The notes beneath the pieces are model-generated. The model was not told where the DNA came from. It saw only the letters and a program-made list of their open reading frames with translations, and did no database searches. 64,000 nucleotides of DNA from assembly GCA_036768485.1 (NCBI GenBank), contig JAVLUZ010000056.1, forward strand, positions 6,266,508 through 6,330,507, in the 5' to 3' direction. Each line of letters begins with the position of its first letter. Position 1 is the first letter of the stretch. This stretch comes from Mermis nigrescens. Taxonomy: Eukaryota; Nematoda; Enoplea; Mermithida; Mermithidae. Positions 1 to 12,281 of this stretch are shown here, one piece after another. The position numbers and the translations under genes are program-made.

Positions 1-460
1 GGCGCTGAGCACAGCTTTGTATACCTTTGTGCACAGTGTAATATTATTTGCAGTCAAAAAGCAGCGGCTTAGACTGCAAATAATATTGCCCATAGTGTTA
101 TATTATATGCAGTCAAATGGCCTGGACTGCAAATAAGATCGGACACAGTGTAATATTATTTGCAGTCAGAAACCAGTGGTCTAGACTGCAAATAATATTG
201 CGCACAATGTAATATTATTTGCAGTAAAAAACCAGCGTCCTTGACTGCAAATAACATAGCACAGTGGACCGAATTATTTGCAGTCTAGGTCGCTGGCTTT
301 TGACTGCAAATAATATTAGACTTTGGTATTATTTGCAGTCTGTTTCACTAGTTTTTGACTGCAAATAATATTACAATGTGTCCGAACTTATTTGCAGTCT
401 AGGCCGCTTGTTTTTGATTGCAAATAATATTTCACTGTATGCTAAATTTTTGCAGTTGAT
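1..460. repeat. Tandem array of ~58-bp palindromic units
   Basis: The words TTATTTGCAGTC and GACTGCAAATAA alternate about seven times, with a full unit every 53-62 bases, so each unit can fold into a hairpin. Copies differ by a few bases and in loop sequence. The array runs off the left edge and stops about 20 bases before the first jmjd4 coding exon. The loops are neither unique nor evenly sized, so this is a satellite or multimerised palindromic element, not a CRISPR array. Confidence 0.85.
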
Positions 461-481
461 GGCAAATAAACACTACCACAG

Positions 482-677
482 ATGATTATTTCCAAATTTG
501 AGCTTGACTCATTACCATGTTTCCTCGATTTCTTTGATATTTTTTGTCGCCGTGGTTTACCTTGCGTTTTACCAGCCGAATTCAGTGCTCAGTGGAATAG
601 TCGCAAGGAATGGATAGTGCCAAATGACCCTAGTGTAGAGCCTTCGCCGAATTTCGATTTTCTACTCAGAGAATTTG
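482..677 (+). CDS. jmjd4: jmjd4 exon 1 (residues 1-65 plus 1 base)
   Basis: The exon encodes the N-terminal JMJD4 block, with PCVLPAEFSAQWNSRKEW followed by NFDFLLREFG. The donor is tttg|gtcagt and leaves phase 1. Start choice: this is the first ATG after an in-frame TAA. The bases before it (taccacag) could also be an acceptor, which would make this a second exon. Confidence 0.88.
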
Positions 678-3600
678 GTCAGTTGTTTCGTTTAGGAAAT
701 TTTATATCAATTTCTAATAATAGGAGATAACTAATTCTTCTTTGGTAGCGCTATTTCTCGCATCTTTTTTGTTTCCTTTTTACTGACAGCATGCTTTGCT
801 TTTACCTACCTTTTTCTTCCTTTATTTGTATCTTATTCTTCTTTGTATCTTGTTTTTTGTTTTTTATTTATTTTGTTTATACTTTTTCTTAAAATATTTC
901 GTTATTCAATTTTATTTTTGGGCGTGGTTAACAGGCGGAAACGGAAATGGAAAACGGGTAAAAGCCGGAAATGGAAAATGGAAATGGAAAAATGGGGTAA
1001 AGCCGCAAAATGGAAAATGTAGAAGTGGGTAAACGCCGGAAATGTTCAATGAAAAATGTGAAAAATTCTAAAAGCCGGAAAATAGAAAGTGGAAAATTTT
1101 TATTTTATGAAAAAGCTGGAATCGCATATATTTTTAGTTCTTTATTTGAATTTCTGTATCCATGGTCAAGATGGACAATAGAAAAAATGGGTAAAATCCG
1201 GAAAATGGAAGCGGAAAATGAAGAAAATTTCCGTGTTCGATTTTTTTTACTGAAAATGGCCCTTTTATGAAAGATTAAGCTTAAATCGTGGATATTTTGA
1301 TGTATCTATTTGAAATTTTATATCTATGGCCGAGGTGTAAAATTGCCCGACGTTTCGATTTTCCATTTTCATGGTTCTACCCATTTTTATGTTTTCCAGC
1401 GATTTTCCATCTTCTCTGTGGATACGAAAGTTCAGCTGAAGTAAGACATGAAAATATCTGCGATTTTAGCTTAATCTTTCATAAAAAACCATTTCCAGTA
1501 AGAACGTTTGAAATGGAAAAATCATCCATCGTCCATCTTCCATTTTCCGTATCTTACTTCTTTTCCATTTTCCGGCGACTTTCTATCTTGGCCATTTAGA
1601 TTAATCTTTCCTGAGAGAACCATTTTGAGTAAAAAAATCAAAAGTGAAAAATATTCCATTTTCCATTTCCTAGATTTTACTCGTTTTCCCATTTTCTGGC
1701 GATTTTCCATCTTGGCCATAGACATAGAATTTCGACTCAGAAAATCAAAATATCCATGATTTTAGATTGAGCTTTCCTAAAAGTACCATTTTAAGCGAAA
1801 TAACAAAAGATGGAAAGTTTTTTATTTTATATTTTCCAATAACCGGATTTTACCCGTTTTTTCTTGGCCATGGACGCCGAGTTTTAACTCAGGGCATCAT
1901 AACATCGTAGATTAATCTTTCCTAAAAGAACCATTTTGAGCGGAATTCCATTTGCATTTCCGAGCTCCATTTTCTATTTTCCGGCGATTTTCCATTCTGG
2001 TCATGGATATAGAATATTAACTCAGTTCATTAAAATATATACGATTTTAGCTAAATCTTTCCTAAAGCAACCATTTTGAGTGAAAAGAAATCGAAAATGG
2101 AAAATTTTCAACTGCTTCCATTTTCCATTTTCCGGATTTTACCCATTTTTCCATTTTCCAGCGATTTTCCATCTTGGCCATGACATAGAACTTCAACTCA
2201 GGAGATTAAAATGTATATGATTTTAGATTGCCCTTTTCTAAAAGAACCATATCGGGTGGAAAAAATCAAAAAATGGAAAAAATTTTATTTTCATTTTCCG
2301 GATTTTACCCATTTTCCCATTTTCTGGCGATTTCTATCTTGGCCACACATACATGATTTCAACTCGGGACATAAGAATATCGATAATTTTAGCTTATTGT
2401 TCCCAAAAAGAACCATTTTGAGTGAAAAAATTGCAGATGAAATTTTCCATTTCTATTTTCCGGATTTTACCCATCTTACCATTTCCGGCGATTTTAGATC
2501 TTGGCCTGGATTTGGAATTCCAAATCAGGACATCAAGATATCCATTATATTAGATTAATCTTTCCTAAAAGAAGCATTTTGAGTAAAAAAAGCAAAAATG
2601 GGAAATTTTCTATATTCCGTTTTCATTTTCGACTTTCCATTTTCCCGCTTTTCCCAATTTCCGATTTTGCATTTTCTATTTCCTCCTTTTACCCATTTTC
2701 TATTTTCCATTTCCGTTTTCGGCTTTCATCATCCCTTCCTATTATATCTACAGGGTGGCCCAAAAAAGGCTACATTCCGATTTGACAGGTCTTAACTTCG
2801 GCTCATGTAAACTTCAAAGCTTCAAACTGGCTGCATTCAATAGATAAAAGTCTCATCTTCCCAAATGTGTAAAAAATTTTGGTCAAGTCCCAGTGCTCCG
2901 GGCGCTAAGGCAATTTGTTTACACCCTACTTTGATATTGTTTAAACGCCAATAGCGTCATTGGTCCTGCCATCAATTTGCACCCTCTTTTGACGATATCC
3001 TGAAATTTTTGCACTCCGTAGGACGCGCATCTATTCTAAAATTTAAAAATGTGCTTATTAATTTTTGTGACAGGATATATTGTAAAAATGTCAAAAAAGG
3101 ATACCAACATACACAATAATGTAATACAATGCGGAAACCATAGGGTTTAAACAGTGAGGTGTAAACAAATCGCTGTATTGCAGGTACCGCTAGAAGCTGG
3201 CCAAAAATTTTAACGTTGATCAAATAAAGATATGTTCACCTATCTAATGCAGCTGGTCTTAAAATTTTATTTCAAGATCAGCCGATGTTATGACGCTTTA
3301 AAAAAAATGTAGCCTTTTTTATGGGCCACCATGTATATGTAGCTACGCAAGGTGAGGATCGGCAGGGGAGGCTGGTAAAGCCCCAGAAATCCAGAGCAGT
3401 AAATTTGGCGTGTATGTTTTACTGCTTTTGTCCTCAAAAATAAAGCAGAAAATGTTTGATCAGCTGAAAATCATCGGACATTACTTGTCTGACTTTCAGG
3501 GGTTAAAACCACTCATCATCACTTTCCTTTATGTTCATATATGTCAAGCATAATTATTCTAAGGTTGTTTGGCTATTTTGACTAGAGAAGGCAGGCACTT

Positions 3601-6484
3601 AGTTGGCCGTCCTATTTTGGGGCGGACCAACACCAATTTTTTTCGGGGGTCTAAGCCCAGAAAAGCCAAAAATAGCACAAAATAACGTTTAAAAAGTCAT
3701 ATTTTTCTGAATTTTAGGGGTCCGAACCCCCCCCCCCCATTCCTCCCCAGAGGTACGTGGCTGAGAGCAGGTGCCGCTTAAAATATACTACCATAATATG
3801 TAACAGCTCAAAATTTTTAATTGATATAGTACGATATCTTTAGGGGGTGTAATGAATGGACCTACGTTTTCCGGCTGCAATTTGTAAAAGAAAATCTTCA
3901 TATAGCCTAAAAGCGGAATTTAGCCGAAAGTCAGGATTTAAAAGAAATCTAAGTCTTCCTGAATTTAAGGTGGGGTCTTCATACATAGTACTTGTAACGG
4001 GGGATGGGATCTTCCACCTAAACCTGCTCGTCTGCTCTAGCCCCTCATAGGAATGTGGATGAAAAAGATGCGTTTTTGCCCTTTTTTGTTTTTTTTGCAA
4101 TTTTTGCCAAGAATCGAAGATCATTCAAGTAGTCGACTATCTTGCTTTAAAATGTTGAGCTCTTACATGTCTAAGGTTCCCTTTTATCTCGTCTATCGGT
4201 TACATATCTGGTGATGTCCTTTATGGCGACGTAATAGTAAAATGGCTGCTATGGAAGGTATCACACTAAAAAGATTATACAGAATTTAACAAAATGCTGG
4301 ATTGTGACTTAAAGTGGCGGTTCTTACTTTACACTACTGCACACTACACGCTACGAAGCAAACAAGACAAGCTCTTTCAAATTTAAAGCTAAATAGTGTT
4401 CCTACCCTCTGCTCAAAACGCATGCACATTAATAGAAAAAGCTAATTGATCAAATTTCGAAATGTCATTTCTTTAGTTTTATCAAAGACCTGATTAGAAA
4501 AAGTTAAATTTTTATTATCCTGACATATCAGATAAGCTGGAAGTGCAGTCTATTTAGCGATTTGATTTAGGAATTTTTGAATTTTGATTCAAATATAGGC
4601 GAATAACGTTTATAATATTATATTTATTAATATTGATATCAGTGATCGTACGGGGACCCCGACCCCGACCCCAAAAACCCGGCCTGAACCCCGACCCCGA
4701 CCCCCGACCGGGGGCATGATTTTTCGAGTCGGGGTTGAACCTTTTTTCGGGAGTGAAATATAGCATTTTATTTGTTAGTACGTAGAAGAATTGTATAAAT
4801 AGCAAATAAATTCGGAACAAGGACGATTCATTCACCAGCAAAATTAATATGTTAACTCGACATTCGCGATATTTCATAAAAAATACGCCTGGTCGCTATG
4901 TTAAGACGTACATACATGTTCGCATATTTTTCATTATGAAGTGCGCCGAAATTACTGCGGAATCACAGGCGTAGCCGGGGGAATTGAGGCACCTGCCCCC
5001 CGGAATTTTTCAGAAATTATGTTGATTTTTCTGGCGCAATGTGTCCAGAACATTGAGTTAAAAAGGTACAAACGTCAAAATTTTCTGGCGCTTCGCGCCG
5101 AGTCATTATTATTTATTGTGTTACAGATCCAATGAATTTAAAAGCTTGAATCTGCTAAAATAATCCAGCACTTCGCAGCACTTTAGTGATTTAATGCACT
5201 ATTAGTTCATTGAATGAAACTGCACATGTTTGTTGAATATAATAGTAAAAGTGCGAAAATGTTCGCGTAACAATTTGTCTATCCTCTGCTTTGTTTATCT
5301 TTCTTTACAAGGACACACAATTCTATTTTAAATGAAAGGAAAGGCCAAATTTTCTTGTGTTTCTGCGCATTTTCTGTTTTCTGATATAGTTAATAAGAAG
5401 GCCACAAATGGGCCTGAAAATGGTAAGAACAAAATTCTCATTGATACATCTTTCAATGACTTTTTGGTTGCGACCCGTTGCTGCGCTACATACTTAGCAG
5501 AGGTCGAAACGCATTTCAGCTCAGAAGTTTTGTGCAGTGTAGGTGTTCATAAATTTTAAGTTTTTTAAACTTAATTCAGAACCGAGATTTTGCCAATTTG
5601 CGAAAATTGTATCTCTACTAATTAAAAATTAGAGTGCTTTTTTACAAAATTTTCGGGGGTTCTGCTCTGGATCTCGCTGGGGCGCTTGAGCGCGCCACCC
5701 CAGACCTCCAGCCGTACAATCTCGTTTTACATGTTGAAAGAGATTTTTAGGAGGATAGAAAAGGTAAAACGGTTAGGAATTTTTAAAAATTTTCGGCGCT
5801 TCGCGCCGCAATTAGTTTATCTGTTCTGTATGATTTAAGCGGTATAAATTGAGTTTAAAGAGTAAAAACGTCAAAATTTTCCCGCGCTTAGCACCGCCGA
5901 TTATCGTCTTAGGGCGGTAAAATATGACTGAATTTCTTGATGCTTTGCGCCAATTATGATTTCCGAACTGTTTGTTAATAAAAAGGCGTAAATTCTACAT
6001 GAAAACGGTAAAAATTTCGAAAATTTTCGGCGCTTCGCGCCATTGGCTCCTCTACAATCAGTGTGCCATAGAATACTGTTATGAAAAAACTGTGGAAGAA
6101 TACGAAAAAGCGAGAGCGATTAGTGATTAAAATTGAAAATAATGCTAAATTGCTAAAACCATGTTTGAACTTGGAATGAAAATAAAATGTTGAACATAAC
6201 CAGCTTTATTATTATGCTCTATAAACAAGTGAAGGTATCGTTTTTATCCTTTTCAAATTGGTATGCAGTCATGCAATGTTAATTAGTTAATCTTCAACCC
6301 CGACCCCGACCCCGACCCCAAAAACCGCGGTTTTTCATCCCGACCCCGACCCCGATCGGGGGTGAAAATCTGACCCCGTACGATTACTGATTGATATTAA
6401 TATTGTTAGTAGTATTATTAAATTATGATTAAAATTAATACTATGATTATTAGTATCAAATTGCATTATTAATAATAATAATTA

Positions 6485-6564
<80 letters not shown>

Positions 6565-9500
6565 TATTATTAATATTATTATTACTATGTAAGTAGTATT
6601 AATATTATTAATTATGATGAGTTTTGCTTGCATCAATGATTTTCATAACTGTAGTGTAATGAAATTAAATTTTCTAATTTTGGAACAATTCCTGTATTTA
6701 TTCCATTAATGGTGTTGATGTCGCGTTTGATAATGGATCACTTAATGTCTGATTAATTGATCAATTAATCGATTAATTAATTAATTAGTGAAATAGCTAA
6801 TTAATTAATTACTTGTTGCGACTTTAGGAGATGCAACGGTGAACGGATTGCAGCAAGATGACGAATGTGCAACTTGTGTTGAAATGAAATATGGGGATTT
6901 TTTAAAAAAATTGAAAAACGGACTCAATGAAAAGTTGTACGTCAAGGATTGGCATTTTCAACGGTCATTTTCAGTAATTAATTATATCTTGAATTACAAA
7001 AATATTGCGACTATCAGTGGCGGATCTAGGATTTTCCTAAGGGGGGCGGTACCCCTAAGGGGGGGGCGAAACCCTGACTTAGCATAAAAAATTAGCCGTT
7101 TTAACCAGAAAATCGCTAAAAATCCCTTAAAAATCGTTAATTTTGCGCACCCCCTAAATCCGCTCCTTGCGACTATGAATTACAGGAATATTAGGTATGG
7201 ATATTTAATCGGGTAATTAATTACATTATGGAAAAATTGCATAAATAAACGTGGAAATGGTTAAAAAACAAATATAAAATAGAAATGCTCTTATTAAACG
7301 CTAAAAAATTCAATTTAACGAATTTTCTGAAAAACGCTCACAAATCTACGTCTATATTCTAGCAAGGGGAATAGGGGAAAATTGGATATTAAAAAGTTAG
7401 TCTTCCAAAGCAACCTTTCAAAAGGAGCTACCCACAAATTTTATGAATGGGATTTACTGATTTAGTTTTTTACTATGTCTTATATTTTTTACTATTTTTT
7501 ATTATTTTTTACTATTTTTTGACTATTTTTTACTATTTTTACAATTTTTTACTTTTTCATAATTTTTTACTATTTGTTTTACTATTTTTTACAATTTCTA
7601 CTATTTACTTTTACTATTTTTACTATTTTGAGACACTAGAAATTGATTATTTTTAAATTTTTCTATAACCTTTCATAAATTCTAATTTTTGAATAATTTT
7701 TATTTCGGTCTTTATGTAGCGCACTGACCGACGCGACAACAATTATTTGGCTATCATTATCTATTATTATTACAATTATCTGGTTTCATAATAAACCCTT
7801 AATTAAAAGCAAGAACGCTTGATTAAACGGCAATTTAAAATTATTTTAGCCTGTACATACAAACGACCAAAATTTTAACATGTGGCGTAAAAATCGGAAA
7901 AGTTGAGTTTTTATTTGGAAATCCCGTCAAGTCTCATTTTTTTAAAATAAAACCCGAAAATACATTTGGTCTACAAAAAATTGGACAGTTGCAGTAAATA
8001 GTCTTACTGTATCTTATCTATGTGCAGCAACCTGTTTAATTAATTATGCTTGGGCAGGGGCGTACGCAGGATTTTTAAAGGGGGGGTGGTCCGAAATCGG
8101 ATATCCTCTAATCTGGGATATGCTTGCCGGGGCACAAAATAAAGTGCATTTTTTAAGTTTCCGAACATGCCCTGTCCACTGAGCTCATGAAATTCAAATT
8201 TTTGGAAAAAAATTATTGTCTTTTATATGCTATGAAAAATGACATTTTTTTTGGCCGTGCTTGAGACAACATTATGGAAAATAATAATCTTACGACTCGA
8301 AGCGCCTAGAATTTTGGAATTTTTGAATAAAAAGTCGTCAATTTTCCATGCATTATCTTACCTTTCCCAAATGTTTTCCCTTCTTACGGACGCGGCCTTC
8401 GCCCCATGCTTACACCCTTGTGTTAAGCACAGATGCACAAGATCGCATCGCAGGGGTTGGGTGAAATACAAGAAATCCGAAACAGTGAATTAAACGTTCT
8501 CAATTTTTTGCCGTCTAAACGATCACAATGGTCAAAATAGTCTGCAGATTAAATGTTTTTTTTCATGGTAATATCGCATTTTGAAGCATTTTTAGCCCAT
8601 GTTGACCGCATTATATAGCTTTTAAGACTGAAAAATGCAAAAATTAATCAATTTTGGGTGCTTTTTATGTAAAAAGTGCTAAATGTACTAAAATTTGACA
8701 CTTTTACTGCCTTTGACCTCAAAAATGATGCAAACACGTTCCATCAGCTATAAATTGCCGGGCAGTACCTGTCCGGCTGATTCTTCGGCAGGGGGTAGCA
8801 CACCCCCTCACACACAACCCCATGTGCGTGTTTGCTTGGGGGAGGTAATAAGGATCTATTTTCATATGGGCCATTTTTTATTTTTTCCAAAATTTTATTA
8901 AAAGTTTTACTGGATAAGTTATTCTTCCTATCTTTTGTTTAACTTCTGTGCGAAACCTCGTATTTTGGTTGCCAGAATGCCCCAAGCTCTTTCATTTTCG
9001 TTAGTCCTTCATAAACCGAATGGTCTTTCAATTTTGGAAAATTTGATTTATACGTCACCAGATTTTTAGTTTCGTACCTTAGTTATTTGTATCAATTTAC
9101 AAACGCTGTACATTCTTAGTGATTGGTTCGATACTTTGAAATTTTTAATACATTGTAAATAATATTTATCAGTAAACGATTCATTGGAGAAATTACTATT
9201 TATAAATAACATTTTAGGACATTTCCCAATTACGAGGCGTATAAGGTGCCGAAATATTTTAAATCGGACTGGCTCAACGAATATTTTGAATTTAAAGACG
9301 ATTCGGTCGAAATGGATTATAAATTCGTTTATATGGGCAATGCTGGAACATGGTACATGCATAATCTTTCTCTTTTAAGTTATAAAATATATACCTACAC
9401 TACTCGTTATGAATGTCGATGCTCTAATATGCTTCACAGAATAATGGAGCTTTTTAAAGGATATATCTTTAACATGCGGTCCGATTTCCGCCACGCATGA

Positions 9501-12236
9501 CCGGCGTGTTAAACATATATCCTTTAACAAACTCTATCATACTGTGAAGCATATTAGGGCGTCAACATTCATGGCGGGCATTTTAATTGAATCAAAGACG
9601 TTTTGAATACAGTGCTTGCCACGAATGTTTACGTTTTAATATGCTCCATAGGATGATAGAGCTTGCTAAGGCTTATATGTTTAACACGTCGGTCGTGCGT
9701 GGGCGGAAATAGGACCGACGTGTTAAAGATATAACCCTAACAAGCTCTTGGCAAGTAGTGTACAATAATTCAAAATAATACAATAATCGTTTTGTTGTTT
9801 GGCTTGGGTGATAATTTTGTTATAAACTAATGTCTTTCAAATTATAATTAGTCAATTATTAAATTATGCTTAGTCTTTCTAATTATAATTAGTTATTTAT
9901 TAAGTTATAATTAATGATCATAGTCATGAACCAAAGTTACATCGATGGTCAAAAATAATGAAAGAAATAATTTATAATATTAGTTTAAACAATGTCGTGA
10001 AAATTGAAAGTTAAATACAGTTTTCGTCATACATACATACATATAATGGATCAAAAGTTTGGGAGGATGTAGTAGGCTTAAACAAGTTTTATTTACCTTA
10101 GTTTGATTTATTTATTTTCATTTTGTTTTCATGCATTTTCGATCATTTCTTCTTTATATTATTTGATTAGATTTCTTTTAGGATGGAATGGTATTGTTGA
10201 TTATTGAAAAGAATAAAAGATATATTATTGTTGATATAATATAATATAATATATAATATATAAATATAATATAATATAATACCTATATAATATATAATAT
10301 AATATCTAATATATTATATATTTGATATACAGTTCTTGTCATGGAAATTGCAAATGCAGGGCCGCTGTGATTTACTACGATTGACCAACTACAGTAGAAC
10401 GTAAGCGCTTTTACCATAGCCACGCGTGTTCGGCCATAGAAAGATTGCATTCGGTGTTAGTAGATCACAGCTAGCATATTGCGTTATTTGTCACACACAC
10501 GGTAAAAAGAATTTCTCAATCTGCTTTGATTTTTGCATGCGTGCGTCTCAAAAGTGTATGCATGCTGCAGGTCCAGTCCGAGAAAAAGATAAAAATAGAT
10601 TGGAATTTTCGTGCATATCATAATTCTTATTTCCTCCAATGGAATCTCATCTAAGAGATAATGGGCATAAAAATGGAAGAAAATAGTATTTCCTGTGTGC
10701 GATCAATTGCACATTGCTCTGCCGCAGAAGAGCATTTTAAGATTAATTTCAGGCTGAGATCGTTTGGCGTTTTAAAACAAATTCATCGCCAATGAAGAGC
10801 AAAAGATTTAAAAATCATATATACCCAGGGAATGCGAGCAAAATCTTTGTGAGCTTGTGTATTAAAATATCAGGAGGTAAAAATTTGTTGTTGTTTTCAA
10901 TCCTTGCCTTTATTACATTTTTAGGCGTATGTCCGCTGAATAGAATAAATACAAAATGGTAGATACGCATATATAAATACTTTAATTGAACAAGAAAAAT
11001 TGCGAAGAAAGCTGGCTGGTCAGAATAAAATCTGCGCGAAATAATAGAACGGGCAATATTTTTTGAACTATATGCTTGCCTGAGGAGACAACGACTATGT
11101 GATGTATTACACTTCTGAACTGAATATATTATTGATGTACATATCATAAATAAATGGAAAAAGCAAAGATACAAAATATTTTTGAAAGCGGATAATGAGG
11201 AAATTTTTATCAATTTTGTAGTTTAAAGGCATAATGATATTTATTATTTAGTTTATAATATGTAACAAAAATTTTAAATATGCAGCACCTAAATTCTAGG
11301 TCAGAATGAGGTAAATCGCCAAAAATATAACTAAGAATAGAATTCTGCGGTCTACAGTAATTTGGAGGGGTATGTATTTCAACTTCTGGGGTCACAGCCC
11401 CCCATGGCCATTTGTGTCCAGAAGGAATGAGCATCAACAGTGTTTTTGATACAGTATTATTTAGGTTTTATCCCTCCAGAATCCCCATACTGTGTTGGTA
11501 TGACATATGATTATTTTTATTATTCTTATTAGAACTATGAAGGAATTGGATAAAGATTTATCATTAATTAATTGATTCATTCATTTTAAAATTAATTTTA
11601 AATATCAATTTTCAAATTCCTGTCTAGTCGTATATTTTCCATGTCAGTTCCCTCTAATATTACTAATTGTATCATTATGTAAATATTAATATAGAATTAT
11701 GTAATAAAAGTATAATTATTTTATCCAATCACTTCAGATGCTTATTTAGTTCAATTTTTCAACAAAATAGATTTTCGTTCTTCCATACCCGTGTCCAAAG
11801 AACAGCCAGCTTGGCTATTTTTGTCTTTCCGATTTACGCTGGCGTGTTCGTATTACTCTCCGATTGGTTAAAGAAAAAGACACGCATACCGTATGTTTGT
11901 ATTAATACGCATTAAGAAGGTCATCTCACTCTAATATCCGCGATCCACTACGGATGATGTACAATTAATTTGCAAAACTATTTTTCATCTGTATTTCACT
12001 ATTTTATTAAATTTTCTATCTAGCTTAGAGCTTACAGTCACTATTCATTCTCTCTTCCCAATTTTGCAATATAATAGTGAAAGATATGGTTTGTAGAAGA
12101 ATGTAAATACCAATTTTAAAAACCTTTTTGTCCAAAAGATAAGAGCAATTTGCTTTGATTTTATTTCTAATTTTGATTTAGTGAAAAAGATGCGCTTTTT
12201 AAAATCATATAAATAATGGCAAAAGAAATTTTTGGG

Positions 12237-12281
<45 letters not shown>

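Larger units (their letters stand above)
678..6827 (+). other. jmjd4 intron 1 (6.15 kb), transposon-filled
   Basis: GT donor at 678 and AG acceptor at 6826-6827 (gcgactttag). The intron contains a ~160-bp satellite array, a mariner-like MITE, a small hAT-like element, a 1.75-kb hAT-like element and an ATT microsatellite. No coding sequence of its own was recognised. Confidence 0.85.

Noticed and set aside
1..460. CRISPR array
   Set aside because: Units are palindromic and contiguous with near-identical content, there are no unique spacers of even length, and the context is a spliced animal gene.
8056..8490. hAT-like element starting caggggcgtacgcagg
   Set aside because: Only a left-end-like word is present. 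No matching right end or duplication was identified, so it is noted only within the intron entry.
10815..11437. 132- and 75-codon minus-strand frames as genes in the foldback spacer
   Set aside because: No recognisable domain, no splice context and biased AT-rich composition. Kept only as a note in the foldback entry.
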